DNA of 64,000 bases from CAZJHX01 sp964545715 (GTDB lineage: Bacteria; Myxococcota_A; UBA9042; GCA-2863065). Shown piece by piece: positions 34,891-43,728 of this stretch (positions are counted from its first letter, which is position 1; every line of letters starts with the position of its first letter). Location of the stretch: positions 55,420 to 119,419 of the forward strand of contig CAZJHX010000010.1 in NCBI GenBank assembly GCA_964545715.1, given 5' to 3'. The position numbers and the translations under genes were made by a program. The notes under the pieces are model-generated. The model was given only the letters and a program-made list of their open reading frames with translations. It was not told where the DNA came from and searched no databases.

Positions 34891-36372
34891 TCAGCTACCA
34901 CAGCGCCGCGGCGAATAGCCGTGCCGCGTCAAGCACCGCTTGAACGACGCCGCACAGCCGCTCTTGCCGGCATCATCACAGGCCGCGCGTCGCCGAGCGC
35001 ACCACTGACACGTCTCGCCCTCGGCGTCTTCTCGCACGTCCCGCAGCGTGCGGCGCTCCCGCTTCAAGTCGCTCATGCGCTCCCGCAGCTCTGCGGCGGG
35101 GATCTGGCCCTCGAACAGATCCAGCGTAAAGCTGCCCTGGCCAAGGGGCTTTCCGCGCTGCCCGCTCATCGTCAGCGTCCCCGGTCCCGGCGCCAGGAAG
35201 CAGCCGATGTCGCCCACCGCCCCCGGTCCGCGCGCGCCCGGCCCGCCCGAGACGCTCACCCAGGGCACCTTCAAGTCGAAGCTCACGTTGCCGCGCTTGC
35301 GCGTCTGTGCCGACCACACGGCCTTGGGGCCCAGTCGCAGTACTGCGACGTAGCAGCGCTTGGCTTTCACCGCGATCTCGACCGGCGTGATCGACTCCAA
35401 CCGGCCGCGCTGCAGCGTACCGACCTTGCGCATACCGCGCGTCTCGCGCCCGATCAGCTTGGCCAGCCCCGACGCGCCAAACGCAAACGGGCTGGATGGC
35501 TTGGCCCAGACGTCCGCCGTCCAGGCCCCTGTCGCCACGTCGTCCGCCCACGGCGCGGCCGTCCGATAGTCCGAGTGCAGCGTCATGGTCAGCGGCCCCG
35601 GCACCCGTGGGCAGGTGATCCCGTTGCGCATCGCGCCCTTGAAGTACCAGTCAAACGACGGTGTCTTGCGCCCGTCCGCCGTGACGAACTGCGACTTGGC
35701 CCCGCGCCGAGAGTGCTTCGACCACTTGCCCCGAAACCGCAGCACCACGTGGTAGCAGTGGTCGGTGTCGGCCGCGATCTCCAACGCAAACGGCCTCTTG
35801 CCGAACGACCCTTTCTGCACCGAGTGCTGTCGCCAGCCGTCGGACTTGAGAAAGGCCAGATCCGGCTTCATCTGCCCGGCCGAGCGCGAATAGCTGTTGC
35901 GCGGCTTCTCCTTGAGCCGCCTGGCCAGCTTCTGATCCCACTTCGGGTCCGAGTCACGGAAGCGCGGCGCCTTCTTCAACTTCAGGTTGGCCGACGTGTC
36001 GATCGTGACTTTGAGCGCCCCCGACGGATGGATGATGGCGCGAATCGGCACCTCATACGCCTTGCCGGCCTTCACCGTCATCGCGAATCGGGTCTTCAGC
36101 CCGCTTGGCTGCCGGGTCATCGGGTGGTCGCGCAGGATGCCGAAGCGCACCGGCACCGCCGTCGTCACCTCCACCCACGCCGCTCCGTCAGCCATCGCCT
36201 CAAACGTCCAACTGGCGCAGCGCCCCACTCGCGCCGGACACCATGCCGCCGTCTGGGGCCCCAGGGTGGCCTCCAGTGACTGTGCCGCGCCGGTGACCGG
36301 CGCCAACAGGGCCAGAATTACTGCTGCTTGTGCCACCTTCAAACCCGAACCCCCGCTTGTCGTCGCTATCAT
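34891..36372 (-). CDS. Secreted protein of unknown family with Cys-rich C-terminus
   Basis: 493 aa. ATG 36372 is used; the TTG at 36342 would give a tighter signal peptide (KVAQAAVILALLAPVTGA) and is a real alternative. Two related beta-rich halves can be seen: one ends ...CYHVVLRFRGKW and the other ...CYVAVLRLGPKAVW, each followed by a PGPLTMTL or PGTLTMSG strand with a partner Cys (ITCPRVPG, IGCFLAPG). The last 45 residues are Cys-rich (CQWCARRRAACD, GCAASFKRCL, RRCGS), probably disulfide-locked. No family recognised; the repeated CYxxVLR-PGxLTM pattern suggests a C2-like or PPC-like sandwich. Confidence 0.75.
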   Translation of the reverse strand: MIATTSGGSGLKVAQAAVILALLAPVTGAAQSLEATLGPQTAAWCPARVGRCASWTFEAMADGAAWVEVTTAVPVRFGILRDHPMTRQPSGLKTRFAMTVKAGKAYEVPIRAIIHPSGALKVTIDTSANLKLKKAPRFRDSDPKWDQKLARRLKEKPRNSYSRSAGQMKPDLAFLKSDGWRQHSVQKGSFGKRPFALEIAADTDHCYHVVLRFRGKWSKHSRRGAKSQFVTADGRKTPSFDWYFKGAMRNGITCPRVPGPLTMTLHSDYRTAAPWADDVATGAWTADVWAKPSSPFAFGASGLAKLIGRETRGMRKVGTLQRGRLESITPVEIAVKAKRCYVAVLRLGPKAVWSAQTRKRGNVSFDLKVPWVSVSGGPGARGPGAVGDIGCFLAPGPGTLTMSGQRGKPLGQGSFTLDLFEGQIPAAELRERMSDLKRERRTLRDVREDAEGETCQWCARRRAACDDAGKSGCAASFKRCLTRHGYSPRRCGS

Positions 36373-36420
36373 GCCCGCCCGCCGGTTGACAACGCGTCGG
36401 TCGGCTGGTGCCGTGCCCAT

Positions 36421-36822
36421 ATGGCCGTCCCCGATCACGTTCGCCAGCTGCTTTCCAATCGCGCCACACGCATTGCCCTCGTGGGTGCGAGCAACGCAAC
36501 GCACAAGTACGGCAACATCATCCTCAAAGACCTGCGATCGCGCGGCTACGAGGTGCTGCCCGTCAACTCCCGCGGCGCGGTGATCGACGGCATGCGGGGC
36601 TTTCGCGACGTCGCGTCCATCGGCGCGCCCGTGGACATCATCAACGTCGTCGTCCCGCCCGAACGCGCCCTGGATGTGGTCCATCGCACCGACCCTGCAC
36701 ATTGCGATGTGATCTGGTTTCAGCCGGGCTCCTTCGACCGTCGTGTCGTCGCCGCCGCTGAGGCGCGGTTCGGGACCGTGATCGCAGGCGACTGCATCAT
36801 GGTGGTCGCCCGCCAAACGTGA
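36421..36822 (+). CDS. CoA-binding domain protein
   Basis: 133-aa single-domain Rossmann-like CoA-binding protein. RIALVGASNATHKYGNIILKDLRSRGYEV in outline is the nucleotide-binding start (G-A-S loop), then LPVNSRG, VDIINVVVPPERALDVV, and WFQPGSFDRRVVAAAE. This matches CoA_binding_2 proteins in order and length. ATG 36421 begins right before the domain; earlier in-frame codons overlap the divergent gene's promoter region. Role not known; such proteins are often linked to acyl-CoA metabolism. Confidence 0.85.
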   Translation: MAVPDHVRQLLSNRATRIALVGASNATHKYGNIILKDLRSRGYEVLPVNSRGAVIDGMRGFRDVASIGAPVDIINVVVPPERALDVVHRTDPAHCDVIWFQPGSFDRRVVAAAEARFGTVIAGDCIMVVARQT

Positions 36823-36910
36823 ACGCTGTTCTGAAGTCGCGCAAGTACACAAAACGGTTGCGAAATGAGACCCCCGATGACTATTCTCCGGGCGACTGTT
36901 GGGGGAAAAC

Positions 36911-39900
36911 ATGACCGATTCGATCCGGTTTGCGCTCATCGCGCTTGTCGCAGCCCTGCTTGCGAGCTGCGGCGGCGACGATCCCGCCGCGATCGGCCCG
37001 GTCGTCACCGATGAGCCCGACACTGCCGTCGCGTCCGACGACACCGGCCCCGTGGATCCCGTCGAGCCCACCGAGTTTACCCCGGTCCCGGACGTCACCC
37101 AGCCTGCCGATGCACCGCCGCTGCCCGCGTTCTCCGTACAGGGCGTCTTCCCCAACCGCGGCCATGTGTGGGGCGGTGAGACGGTCGCCGTCGTCGGGTC
37201 CGGCTTTGACGTGACCTGCAATGTCCTCTTCGACGGCAGCCCCGGCAGCTACGTGCTGTTTGTCGACAAGAACCGCCTGCACGTCAACACCCCTGCCCAC
37301 TCCCCCGGCTCCGTCACCGTCACCGTCATCTCGGGTAGCGGTCGCGTCGCCGAGCTGGAGAGCGCCTTCCTCTACTACAACGAGGTCGACGTACAGACCG
37401 TCACGCCCGCCGCAGGCCCCGCCGATGGCGGCACCCCCGTGACCGTCACCGGGCTCGGCTTCACACCCGACTCCTTCTTGATCTTCGGCCAGCACAAGGC
37501 GCTGTCCACGCAGGTGCTGGACGACAACACGATCCTGGCGCTGACCCCGCCCGGCAGCCCCGGCTACAGCAACGTGGTCGTCTCCAATCACCTCGGCGTG
37601 CACGGGCTCAAAGACGGCTTCTATTACACCAAGGGCGCTACGATCGACGCGGTCAATCCAGCCGCCGGACCCACCGCCGGCGGCCAACAGGTCGCTATCG
37701 TCGGCGACGGCTTCGGCGACGGGCTCAAGGTCTGGTTTGGGTCGACGCCGGCCACCGACGCGCACCTGATCAACGATCAGCTGGTCACCGCGACCACTCC
37801 CGCGGGCGCAGGCGTTGTGGACGTGCGCGTCGACGGTGTGGAAGGCACGGCTGTGCTCGATGACGCTTACCGCTTCGTCGACGCTCAAGGCGGCGCCCTC
37901 CAGGTGCTGCACGTCGCCCCGAAGCAGGGCAAGCAGACCGGCGGCACGCTCGTCGCCATCGCGGTGGACGGTGCGCTGGATCCCGACGACACCACGGTGT
38001 CCTTCGGCGGTGTCAACGGCGACATCGTAGAGGTCGACCCCGCCACGTCCAGCGTGCTCGTCACGTCGCCCCCGGGCGCGCCCGGCCTCATCGACATCAC
38101 GGTCGGCACCGGCGGCCAGCAGGCCATCGCCAAGGACGCCTTCACGTACATCAAAAACGTCAGCGTCAGCGGGATCACCCCGGCCGAGGGGCCTGAGGAC
38201 GGCGGTGGCGAGGTCTTCATCACCGGCAACGGCTTTGCCCCCGACAGCACCGTGTTTATCGGCGCGCTGGTCGCTCCAGTCGTGTCGGTCGAGGACGGCA
38301 CGCTCATCACCGCCATCGCGCCGCCCGGCAGCCCCGGGCAATTCGATGTGCGCGTGGTCGCGGGCAGCCAGCAGGCGGTCCTGCCCAAGGCGTACACGTA
38401 CGTTCCCGACACCGCCGAGCTCTATGTCGTGCTGCCCGATCACGGCGCCATCGCCGGCGGCACCTGGGTCCAGGTCATCGGCGCCGGCTTCCCCGAGGAC
38501 GCCACGGTCGACTTCGGCGGCGTGCCGGCGACCGACGTGAAGTACAAGGGGCCCGGGTTCCTGACCGTGCGCACCCCGCCCAACGGTATCGCGACGGTCG
38601 CCGTGGACGTCAAGGGTACGGGCGCTGAGGCCAGCCTCGATAACGCCTACACCTACTACGATCCCAAGAGCACGTTCGGCGGCACCTGGGGCGACGGCGT
38701 CGACGTCGCGGTCAACGTCACCGTTCTGGACGGCACTATCGGCACCCCGGTGGGCGACGCATTCGTCTTCTTGGACAACGATCCGGTCACGCCCTACCAG
38801 GGCTTTACCAACGGCGCCGGGCAGATCACCTTCAGCGGGCCCGACCTGGGGGGCGCGCACACAATCAGCGTGTCCAAAGAGGGCTACGTCACGTACTCGG
38901 TCGTGCACTTCAACGCGGAGAACGTCACCGTCTTCCTACAGCGCTTCGACGAGCCGCAGCCGGGCCTATCCGACCTGGTCGCGCCGGCCGGCGTGCAGGG
39001 CAAGGTGGTCGATCTCGATAAGTACGTGGCCGGCGTGCCCGGACCATGCACGCTGGGCTCGAGCACCACCGATCCCACGCACTGCGCCGAGTGCGACCCC
39101 GAAGAGGGCTGCGGCGACAGCGGCGCCTTGTGCGCGGATCTCGGCGTCAAGCAGGGCTGGCACTGCCTGCAGAAGTGCGAAGAGGACGCCGATTGCCCCA
39201 AAAAAGCGGTGTGCCAGCTGCTGGCCGGGGCGCACCACTGCATGCCCACGCCCGGTCCCAAGGTGGCGGTCTGCACGGGCACCAAGCCCTTCTTCCGGTT
39301 CTTTGACGTCCCGCTGGGCCCCGGCGCCATGGCCAACGAGGACGGCGTCTTCACCATCATCGCGTTTCCCACCGAGATCGCCGTGGTCTGCTTCGGCGGC
39401 TTCTATCTCAAAAACGACGAGCCCACCGCCAAGACCCTGGAGAAGGCGATCAAGCAAAGCCCCAACGGGGTCTTCCAGCCGGTCGCCATGGGCGTCGTGC
39501 GCCACCTGCTGCTCAAGCCCGGCCAGGTCGCGCTGGACGTCGAGGTCAAGCTGAACATCCCGCTCAAGCGCACCATCCACACGCGCATGGAGAAGCCGCC
39601 TCTGGAGGACACGGACTACCTGTGGGCCCAGGCGTACCTGAACTTCGGGTCGGACGGCTACGTGAAGATCCCGTACTCCAAGACGCTGTACAAGGACGAG
39701 CCGTTCTTGTTCGACACCATGCCCACCGCGCTGTCCGGCGACATCGCAGACGCCACCTACACGTTCTACGCCGGCGCCAACAGCTATTGGGACTCCCTCA
39801 AAGGCTACTTCCCGCGCGCGTACGTGGTGCGGCAGGGTGTCGTGGAGCCGCAGGACGACCGGATGTTGCGCCTGGTCGAGGGCACGTGGGGCACGACCAG

Positions 39901-41071
39901 CACCGGCCTGACCGAGAGTCAGCTGGGCGCGCACACCTTCTCCGCCAACTCGGTCATCACGGTCGGCACCGGCGGCTCGGTCTACAAATACGACGGCACC
40001 AAGTACCTGTGGATGCCCACCGACACGACCCGCAACCTGCGCGGCGTGCACGGCCTGGCGGAAGACGACATGTGGGCGGTCGGCGACAAAGGCACCCTGG
40101 TGCATTTCAACGGCGCCGTGTGGAGCAAGCAGCCTATCGAGACCGAGCAGGACCTGCGCGACGTCCGCGTGGAGTCGGACGGCACCATCCGCATCGTCGG
40201 CAATCAGGTCGTGCTCGAGCGCGCGCCGGGGCAGGACGAGTGGAAGCCGGTCACCCAGAACATGGGCTACTCCTGGTACGCCATCGACTCGACGTCCGCG
40301 TCCGACGTCTGGATCGCCGGCAGCGCGGGGCAGGTCCGCCACTTCGACGGCCTCAGTTGGTCCACGAAGCCGCTGCCGATCATCAGCACCCTGCGCGCCA
40401 TCACGGCCATCGCGCCCAACGACGTGTGGTTTGCCGGCGAGGGCGGCCGCCTGGTGCACTATGACGGCTGGACTTTCCAAGTCGTGGAGCCCGTCACGTC
40501 TCAGACGCTCAACGCGCTGGCTCACCGCGGCTCGGGCGAGGTGGTCGCCGCCGGCGGGTACGGCACAGTGCTCACCTACGACGGCAGCGCTTGGGTGCCC
40601 GCGCCGGTCGGCGACTACAACCAGGATCTGCACGCCGTATCCCTGCCCGACGGAACCAGCGACACCTACACCTTTGGCGACCATCAGCTCATCCTGGGCC
40701 CGATCGTTGCGCCCGCGCGTGTCAGCACGCCTGAGCCGGGCGGCGTTCTGGAGACAAACGCCATCGAGTGGACCGCCGACGATCGGGTCGAGCCGCATTA
40801 TCAGCGCATCGAGATCATGATCCCCGGTCCCATGGGCCCCATCTTGATCTGGGAGCTGGTGGCGGACGGTGAGATCGGCCTGGCCGAGCTGCCCGACTTC
40901 GCCGCCCTGGAGGGCACGCCGGGCTTGATGACCGGCGACCACCTGCTGCGCATCACGCGCGTGTACCAGGAGGGCTTCGACATCGACCAGTTCAATTACA
41001 AGGACCTGGGCGATCTCGACAAGCAGAGCTGGGCCATCGAGTACTTCCCCTTCACGACGCCGGAGCCGTAG
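36911..41071 (+). CDS. IPT/TIG-repeat surface lipoprotein with C-terminal propeller
   Basis: 1386 aa. ATG 36911 behind TGGGGGAAAAC; lipoprotein signal ends ALLASC. Six IPT/TIG domains fill about residues 75-590, each starting with a VxxVxP strand and carrying GGxxVxVxGxGF (for example VQTVTPAAGPADGG, VSGITPAEGPEDGG). A carboxypeptidase-regulatory-like module (~597-690) and an EGF-like Cys cluster (CDPEEGCGDSGALC to HCMPTPG) follow, then a beta domain and a WD/YCF48-like propeller (about 990-1260) with repeats such as DDMWAVGDKGTLVHFNG and SDVWIAGSAGQVRHFDG. No enzyme motif, so probably adhesion or substrate capture. It is followed without a gap by the next two lipoprotein genes. Confidence 0.87.
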   Translation: MTDSIRFALIALVAALLASCGGDDPAAIGPVVTDEPDTAVASDDTGPVDPVEPTEFTPVPDVTQPADAPPLPAFSVQGVFPNRGHVWGGETVAVVGSGFDVTCNVLFDGSPGSYVLFVDKNRLHVNTPAHSPGSVTVTVISGSGRVAELESAFLYYNEVDVQTVTPAAGPADGGTPVTVTGLGFTPDSFLIFGQHKALSTQVLDDNTILALTPPGSPGYSNVVVSNHLGVHGLKDGFYYTKGATIDAVNPAAGPTAGGQQVAIVGDGFGDGLKVWFGSTPATDAHLINDQLVTATTPAGAGVVDVRVDGVEGTAVLDDAYRFVDAQGGALQVLHVAPKQGKQTGGTLVAIAVDGALDPDDTTVSFGGVNGDIVEVDPATSSVLVTSPPGAPGLIDITVGTGGQQAIAKDAFTYIKNVSVSGITPAEGPEDGGGEVFITGNGFAPDSTVFIGALVAPVVSVEDGTLITAIAPPGSPGQFDVRVVAGSQQAVLPKAYTYVPDTAELYVVLPDHGAIAGGTWVQVIGAGFPEDATVDFGGVPATDVKYKGPGFLTVRTPPNGIATVAVDVKGTGAEASLDNAYTYYDPKSTFGGTWGDGVDVAVNVTVLDGTIGTPVGDAFVFLDNDPVTPYQGFTNGAGQITFSGPDLGGAHTISVSKEGYVTYSVVHFNAENVTVFLQRFDEPQPGLSDLVAPAGVQGKVVDLDKYVAGVPGPCTLGSSTTDPTHCAECDPEEGCGDSGALCADLGVKQGWHCLQKCEEDADCPKKAVCQLLAGAHHCMPTPGPKVAVCTGTKPFFRFFDVPLGPGAMANEDGVFTIIAFPTEIAVVCFGGFYLKNDEPTAKTLEKAIKQSPNGVFQPVAMGVVRHLLLKPGQVALDVEVKLNIPLKRTIHTRMEKPPLEDTDYLWAQAYLNFGSDGYVKIPYSKTLYKDEPFLFDTMPTALSGDIADATYTFYAGANSYWDSLKGYFPRAYVVRQGVVEPQDDRMLRLVEGTWGTTSTGLTESQLGAHTFSANSVITVGTGGSVYKYDGTKYLWMPTDTTRNLRGVHGLAEDDMWAVGDKGTLVHFNGAVWSKQPIETEQDLRDVRVESDGTIRIVGNQVVLERAPGQDEWKPVTQNMGYSWYAIDSTSASDVWIAGSAGQVRHFDGLSWSTKPLPIISTLRAITAIAPNDVWFAGEGGRLVHYDGWTFQVVEPVTSQTLNALAHRGSGEVVAAGGYGTVLTYDGSAWVPAPVGDYNQDLHAVSLPDGTSDTYTFGDHQLILGPIVAPARVSTPEPGGVLETNAIEWTADDRVEPHYQRIEIMIPGPMGPILIWELVADGEIGLAELPDFAALEGTPGLMTGDHLLRITRVYQEGFDIDQFNYKDLGDLDKQSWAIEYFPFTTPEP

Positions 41072-42976
41072 ATGCGGCGCTTATGGTGGGTCGGGCTGGC
41101 CGCGTTTGCGGTCGCAGCGTGCAGTGAAGGCGGCGGCACTCAGCCGGATGTCGGGCCGATCCCGGACGAGGGGCCCGTTGCCGACGAGGGACCGGCCCCC
41201 ACGGACGCCGATGTCGCGACGCCGGGTGACGCGGACCAGGATGTGGCCGAGGACGCGGCAGACACGGGTGATGCCCCGGACGTGGAGACACCGCCGCCGC
41301 CCAGCCCCTGGCAGCGCCTTCAGCTGGGCGCGGACGGCGACCTGCACCGGGTCCGTTTTCTGGGCGAGCACGGGTTTCGCGTGGTCGGCGACAACGGCAC
41401 CATCCTGCGACGGCTCGGCGCCGGCTGGGTGCGCGAATGGGCGCCGGCGGGTCTCGGTGCGCTGCGGGACGCTATCCAATGGGGCAAAGGGCTCAGCGTG
41501 GTCGGCGACGGCGGGGCCTGGCTGCATCGCGCACAGACCGGCGCCTGGGAGGCCTGGGAGCCCAACCTGACGACCGATCTCAACGGCCTGGCGACGCTGG
41601 ATGATGCGCTCTTTGCGGTCGGTGACGCCGGTACGATCATGCGGCTGGACGATGCGGGCTTCTCCTACGAGCTCAACGAAGAGGGTGTTGATCTGCTGGC
41701 GGCCGCCGGTGTCGGTGGCGACGCGTTTGCGGTCGGGACCGATGGCGTGGTGATGCGCCGAGTGGCCGGTGACAGCTGGTTCACCGACGCCGCCGTGCCG
41801 GCCGAGTCCACGCTGCACGCGGTGTTTGCCCTGGATCCCGCCAACGTCTGGGCCGTGGGCGCCGGCGGCCTGGTGCTGCATTTCACCGGCGGCTGGGAGA
41901 TCGAGACGACCAACGACGACAGCGCGCGCGACCTGTTCGCGGTCTCGGCGGGCGGCGGGCGTGTGCTGGCGGTCGGCGACGCAGGCGCCTTTTTGGAGCG
42001 AAAGTCCAGCGGCAAGTGGGGGGTGGCGATCGACGTCAAAGGGCCATTGCTCGGCGGTCACAGCTATCAGGGCGTAGCGCTGGGGGGCGACCTGATCGTG
42101 GCCGGCGGCGTCGAAGGGGCGATGCAGGTCAAGCAGCTGCCCGATGGTGGCTTTGTCGATCAGGGCTCGGGTCCGGCGTCGGCCATTTTGGACATCGCCA
42201 CGCGGGACGGCGAGGCGGTTGCGGTCGGGCAGGACGGGCTGTTGGTCGCCGTTGGCCCCGACGGCTTCGGCGCGCTGGACAGCGGTGTGACAACGCCGCT
42301 CTTCGGTGCGGAGATCGACTCTGAAGGAACGCGCTGGGCCGTGGGCGCGGACGGCACGCTGCTGCGCGCCAAGCCCGGGTTCGCGACGGAGTCCCTCAAC
42401 GCCAAGACGCCTGTGGAGCTGCGTGCGATCACCGAGATCGACCCCGGCTGGCTGCTGGCTGTGGGAGAGGCGGGTACCGCGCTGCTGATCGACGGTGCCG
42501 GCGGCAGCGCCAGCGCGGAGCAGACGGGTGAGGTGTACGACCTGCTGGATGTTTTCGCCGATTCCCAGGGCGCGACCGCGGTCGGTCGCCAGGGGCTGGT
42601 GCTGCGGCGGGAGGGCGGCGACTGGTCGGTCGTCCCGACCGGCGTGCAAGTCGATCTACATGCAGGCGCGCGCGCGGGCGACCTCACCGTCGTGGCAGGT
42701 GCGCAGGGCACCGTTGTGTCGTGGTCGCCCGGCGAGGCTCCCAAGGTCACCATCGCGCACCCGTCCGCCGTCTATTACGGCGTGTCGGCCGCGGCTGACG
42801 GCTCTGCGGTGCTGGTAGGCTGGTCGGGGGCCGTTCATCGCTTTGCTGACCAACAGATCACGGTCATGGAGCCGCCGACGGGCGCCGCCCTCTTCAGCGT
42901 CGGGCGCCTGGACGACGCGCTGATCATGGGCGGTGGCAACGCGGAGCTTTGGACCTTTTCGGGAGACGAGCCATGA
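41072..42976 (+). CDS. Beta-propeller lipoprotein (YCF48-like)
   Basis: 634 aa. The ATG directly follows the previous stop (TAGATG). Signal ends FAVAACS, followed by an acidic Asp/Pro/Glu linker. The rest is a run of ~45-aa blades: FRVVGDNGTILRRLG, LSVVGDGGAWLHRA, FAVGDAGTIMRLDD, FAVGTDGVVMRRVAG, WAVGAGGLVLHFTGG, LAVGDAGAFLERKS, and more to the end. These resemble the propeller of the upstream protein, so the two genes may share an ancestor. An outer-membrane or surface scaffold is likely. It overlaps the next gene by 4 bp. Confidence 0.85.
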   Translation: MRRLWWVGLAAFAVAACSEGGGTQPDVGPIPDEGPVADEGPAPTDADVATPGDADQDVAEDAADTGDAPDVETPPPPSPWQRLQLGADGDLHRVRFLGEHGFRVVGDNGTILRRLGAGWVREWAPAGLGALRDAIQWGKGLSVVGDGGAWLHRAQTGAWEAWEPNLTTDLNGLATLDDALFAVGDAGTIMRLDDAGFSYELNEEGVDLLAAAGVGGDAFAVGTDGVVMRRVAGDSWFTDAAVPAESTLHAVFALDPANVWAVGAGGLVLHFTGGWEIETTNDDSARDLFAVSAGGGRVLAVGDAGAFLERKSSGKWGVAIDVKGPLLGGHSYQGVALGGDLIVAGGVEGAMQVKQLPDGGFVDQGSGPASAILDIATRDGEAVAVGQDGLLVAVGPDGFGALDSGVTTPLFGAEIDSEGTRWAVGADGTLLRAKPGFATESLNAKTPVELRAITEIDPGWLLAVGEAGTALLIDGAGGSASAEQTGEVYDLLDVFADSQGATAVGRQGLVLRREGGDWSVVPTGVQVDLHAGARAGDLTVVAGAQGTVVSWSPGEAPKVTIAHPSAVYYGVSAAADGSAVLVGWSGAVHRFADQQITVMEPPTGAALFSVGRLDDALIMGGGNAELWTFSGDEP

Positions 42977-43728
42977 AACTCTCGGCGCTAATCTGTGGCC
43001 TGAGCCTCGCTTTGACCGTCTGCGCTTGCGGCGATGACGACGAGCCGACCCCCACGCCGGCGCCTGACGTGAGCGAAGTGCCTGACGAGGGTCCCGGCGA
43101 GTTCGAGGACATCGTCGACATCGTAGAGCCCGATGAGGGCCCCCAGGACGTTGAGTTTCCGTGGGATCTGCCCGAGGTGGACCTCATCGAGGCGGACCCG
43201 GACGTGCCGGCTGTGACGCCGGGCGGCTTCGACGACTGCCCCACGTTGGGGATCTCCGCGCATTGGGAAGGCAAGTGGGAGGGCATCGTCACCTACAGCC
43301 TGGACAACGAGGACACCGGCGTCCCGGATCAGGGGCTGTTCCTGGTCGACGGCGACCTCGAGTTCGACATCCAATGCCTGGACAAGAAGCTGTTGGTCTC
43401 CGGCGCTCTGGTCGGCATTGCCGAGGCCGCCGGTGAGGTCGGCCAACACCCGTTCGCCGCCAAGCTCTTCGGCGACTTCAACTACATCGACCGCACCATC
43501 AAAGCCGATATCATCGACGGCGAGGTCCGGCTGTTCAAAGTCATCAGCGTGTTCTTCGCAGGCAACTTCGATGGCGCGGTGAAGCCGGACGGCACGTTCC
43601 AAGGCACCTGGGATGCGGTGCAGACCTCCAACGATCTCAACGTGGAAGGCGACGCCGAGGCCTACGGCACCTGGACCGCGTTTCCAGCCCCGCAGGATGA
43701 CGAGCCTGAGGACCCCGACGAGCCTTAG
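42973..43728 (+). CDS. Small lipoprotein, third gene of surface operon
   Basis: 251 aa. ATG 42973 overlaps the previous stop (ATGA) and gives a signal ending LTVCAC; in-frame upstream starts have none. An acidic linker (DVSEVPDEGPGEFED) precedes a beta-rich domain with EGKWEGIVTYSLDNED, VDGDLEFDIQCLDKKLLVSG, and a final GTFQGTWDAVQTSND strand pair, which looks like a lipocalin/DUF-type beta-barrel for small ligands. Family not recognised. The stops of this gene and the convergent SUMF1 gene overlap by 4 bp, so no terminator separates the operons. Confidence 0.78.
   Translation: MKLSALICGLSLALTVCACGDDDEPTPTPAPDVSEVPDEGPGEFEDIVDIVEPDEGPQDVEFPWDLPEVDLIEADPDVPAVTPGGFDDCPTLGISAHWEGKWEGIVTYSLDNEDTGVPDQGLFLVDGDLEFDIQCLDKKLLVSGALVGIAEAAGEVGQHPFAAKLFGDFNYIDRTIKADIIDGEVRLFKVISVFFAGNFDGAVKPDGTFQGTWDAVQTSNDLNVEGDAEAYGTWTAFPAPQDDEPEDPDEP

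Noticed and set aside
36881..38908. 675-codon minus-strand ORF opposite the IPT lipoprotein
   Set aside because: Low-complexity Val/Asp/Gly/Arg sequence with no domain; a shadow of the repeated plus-strand frame.
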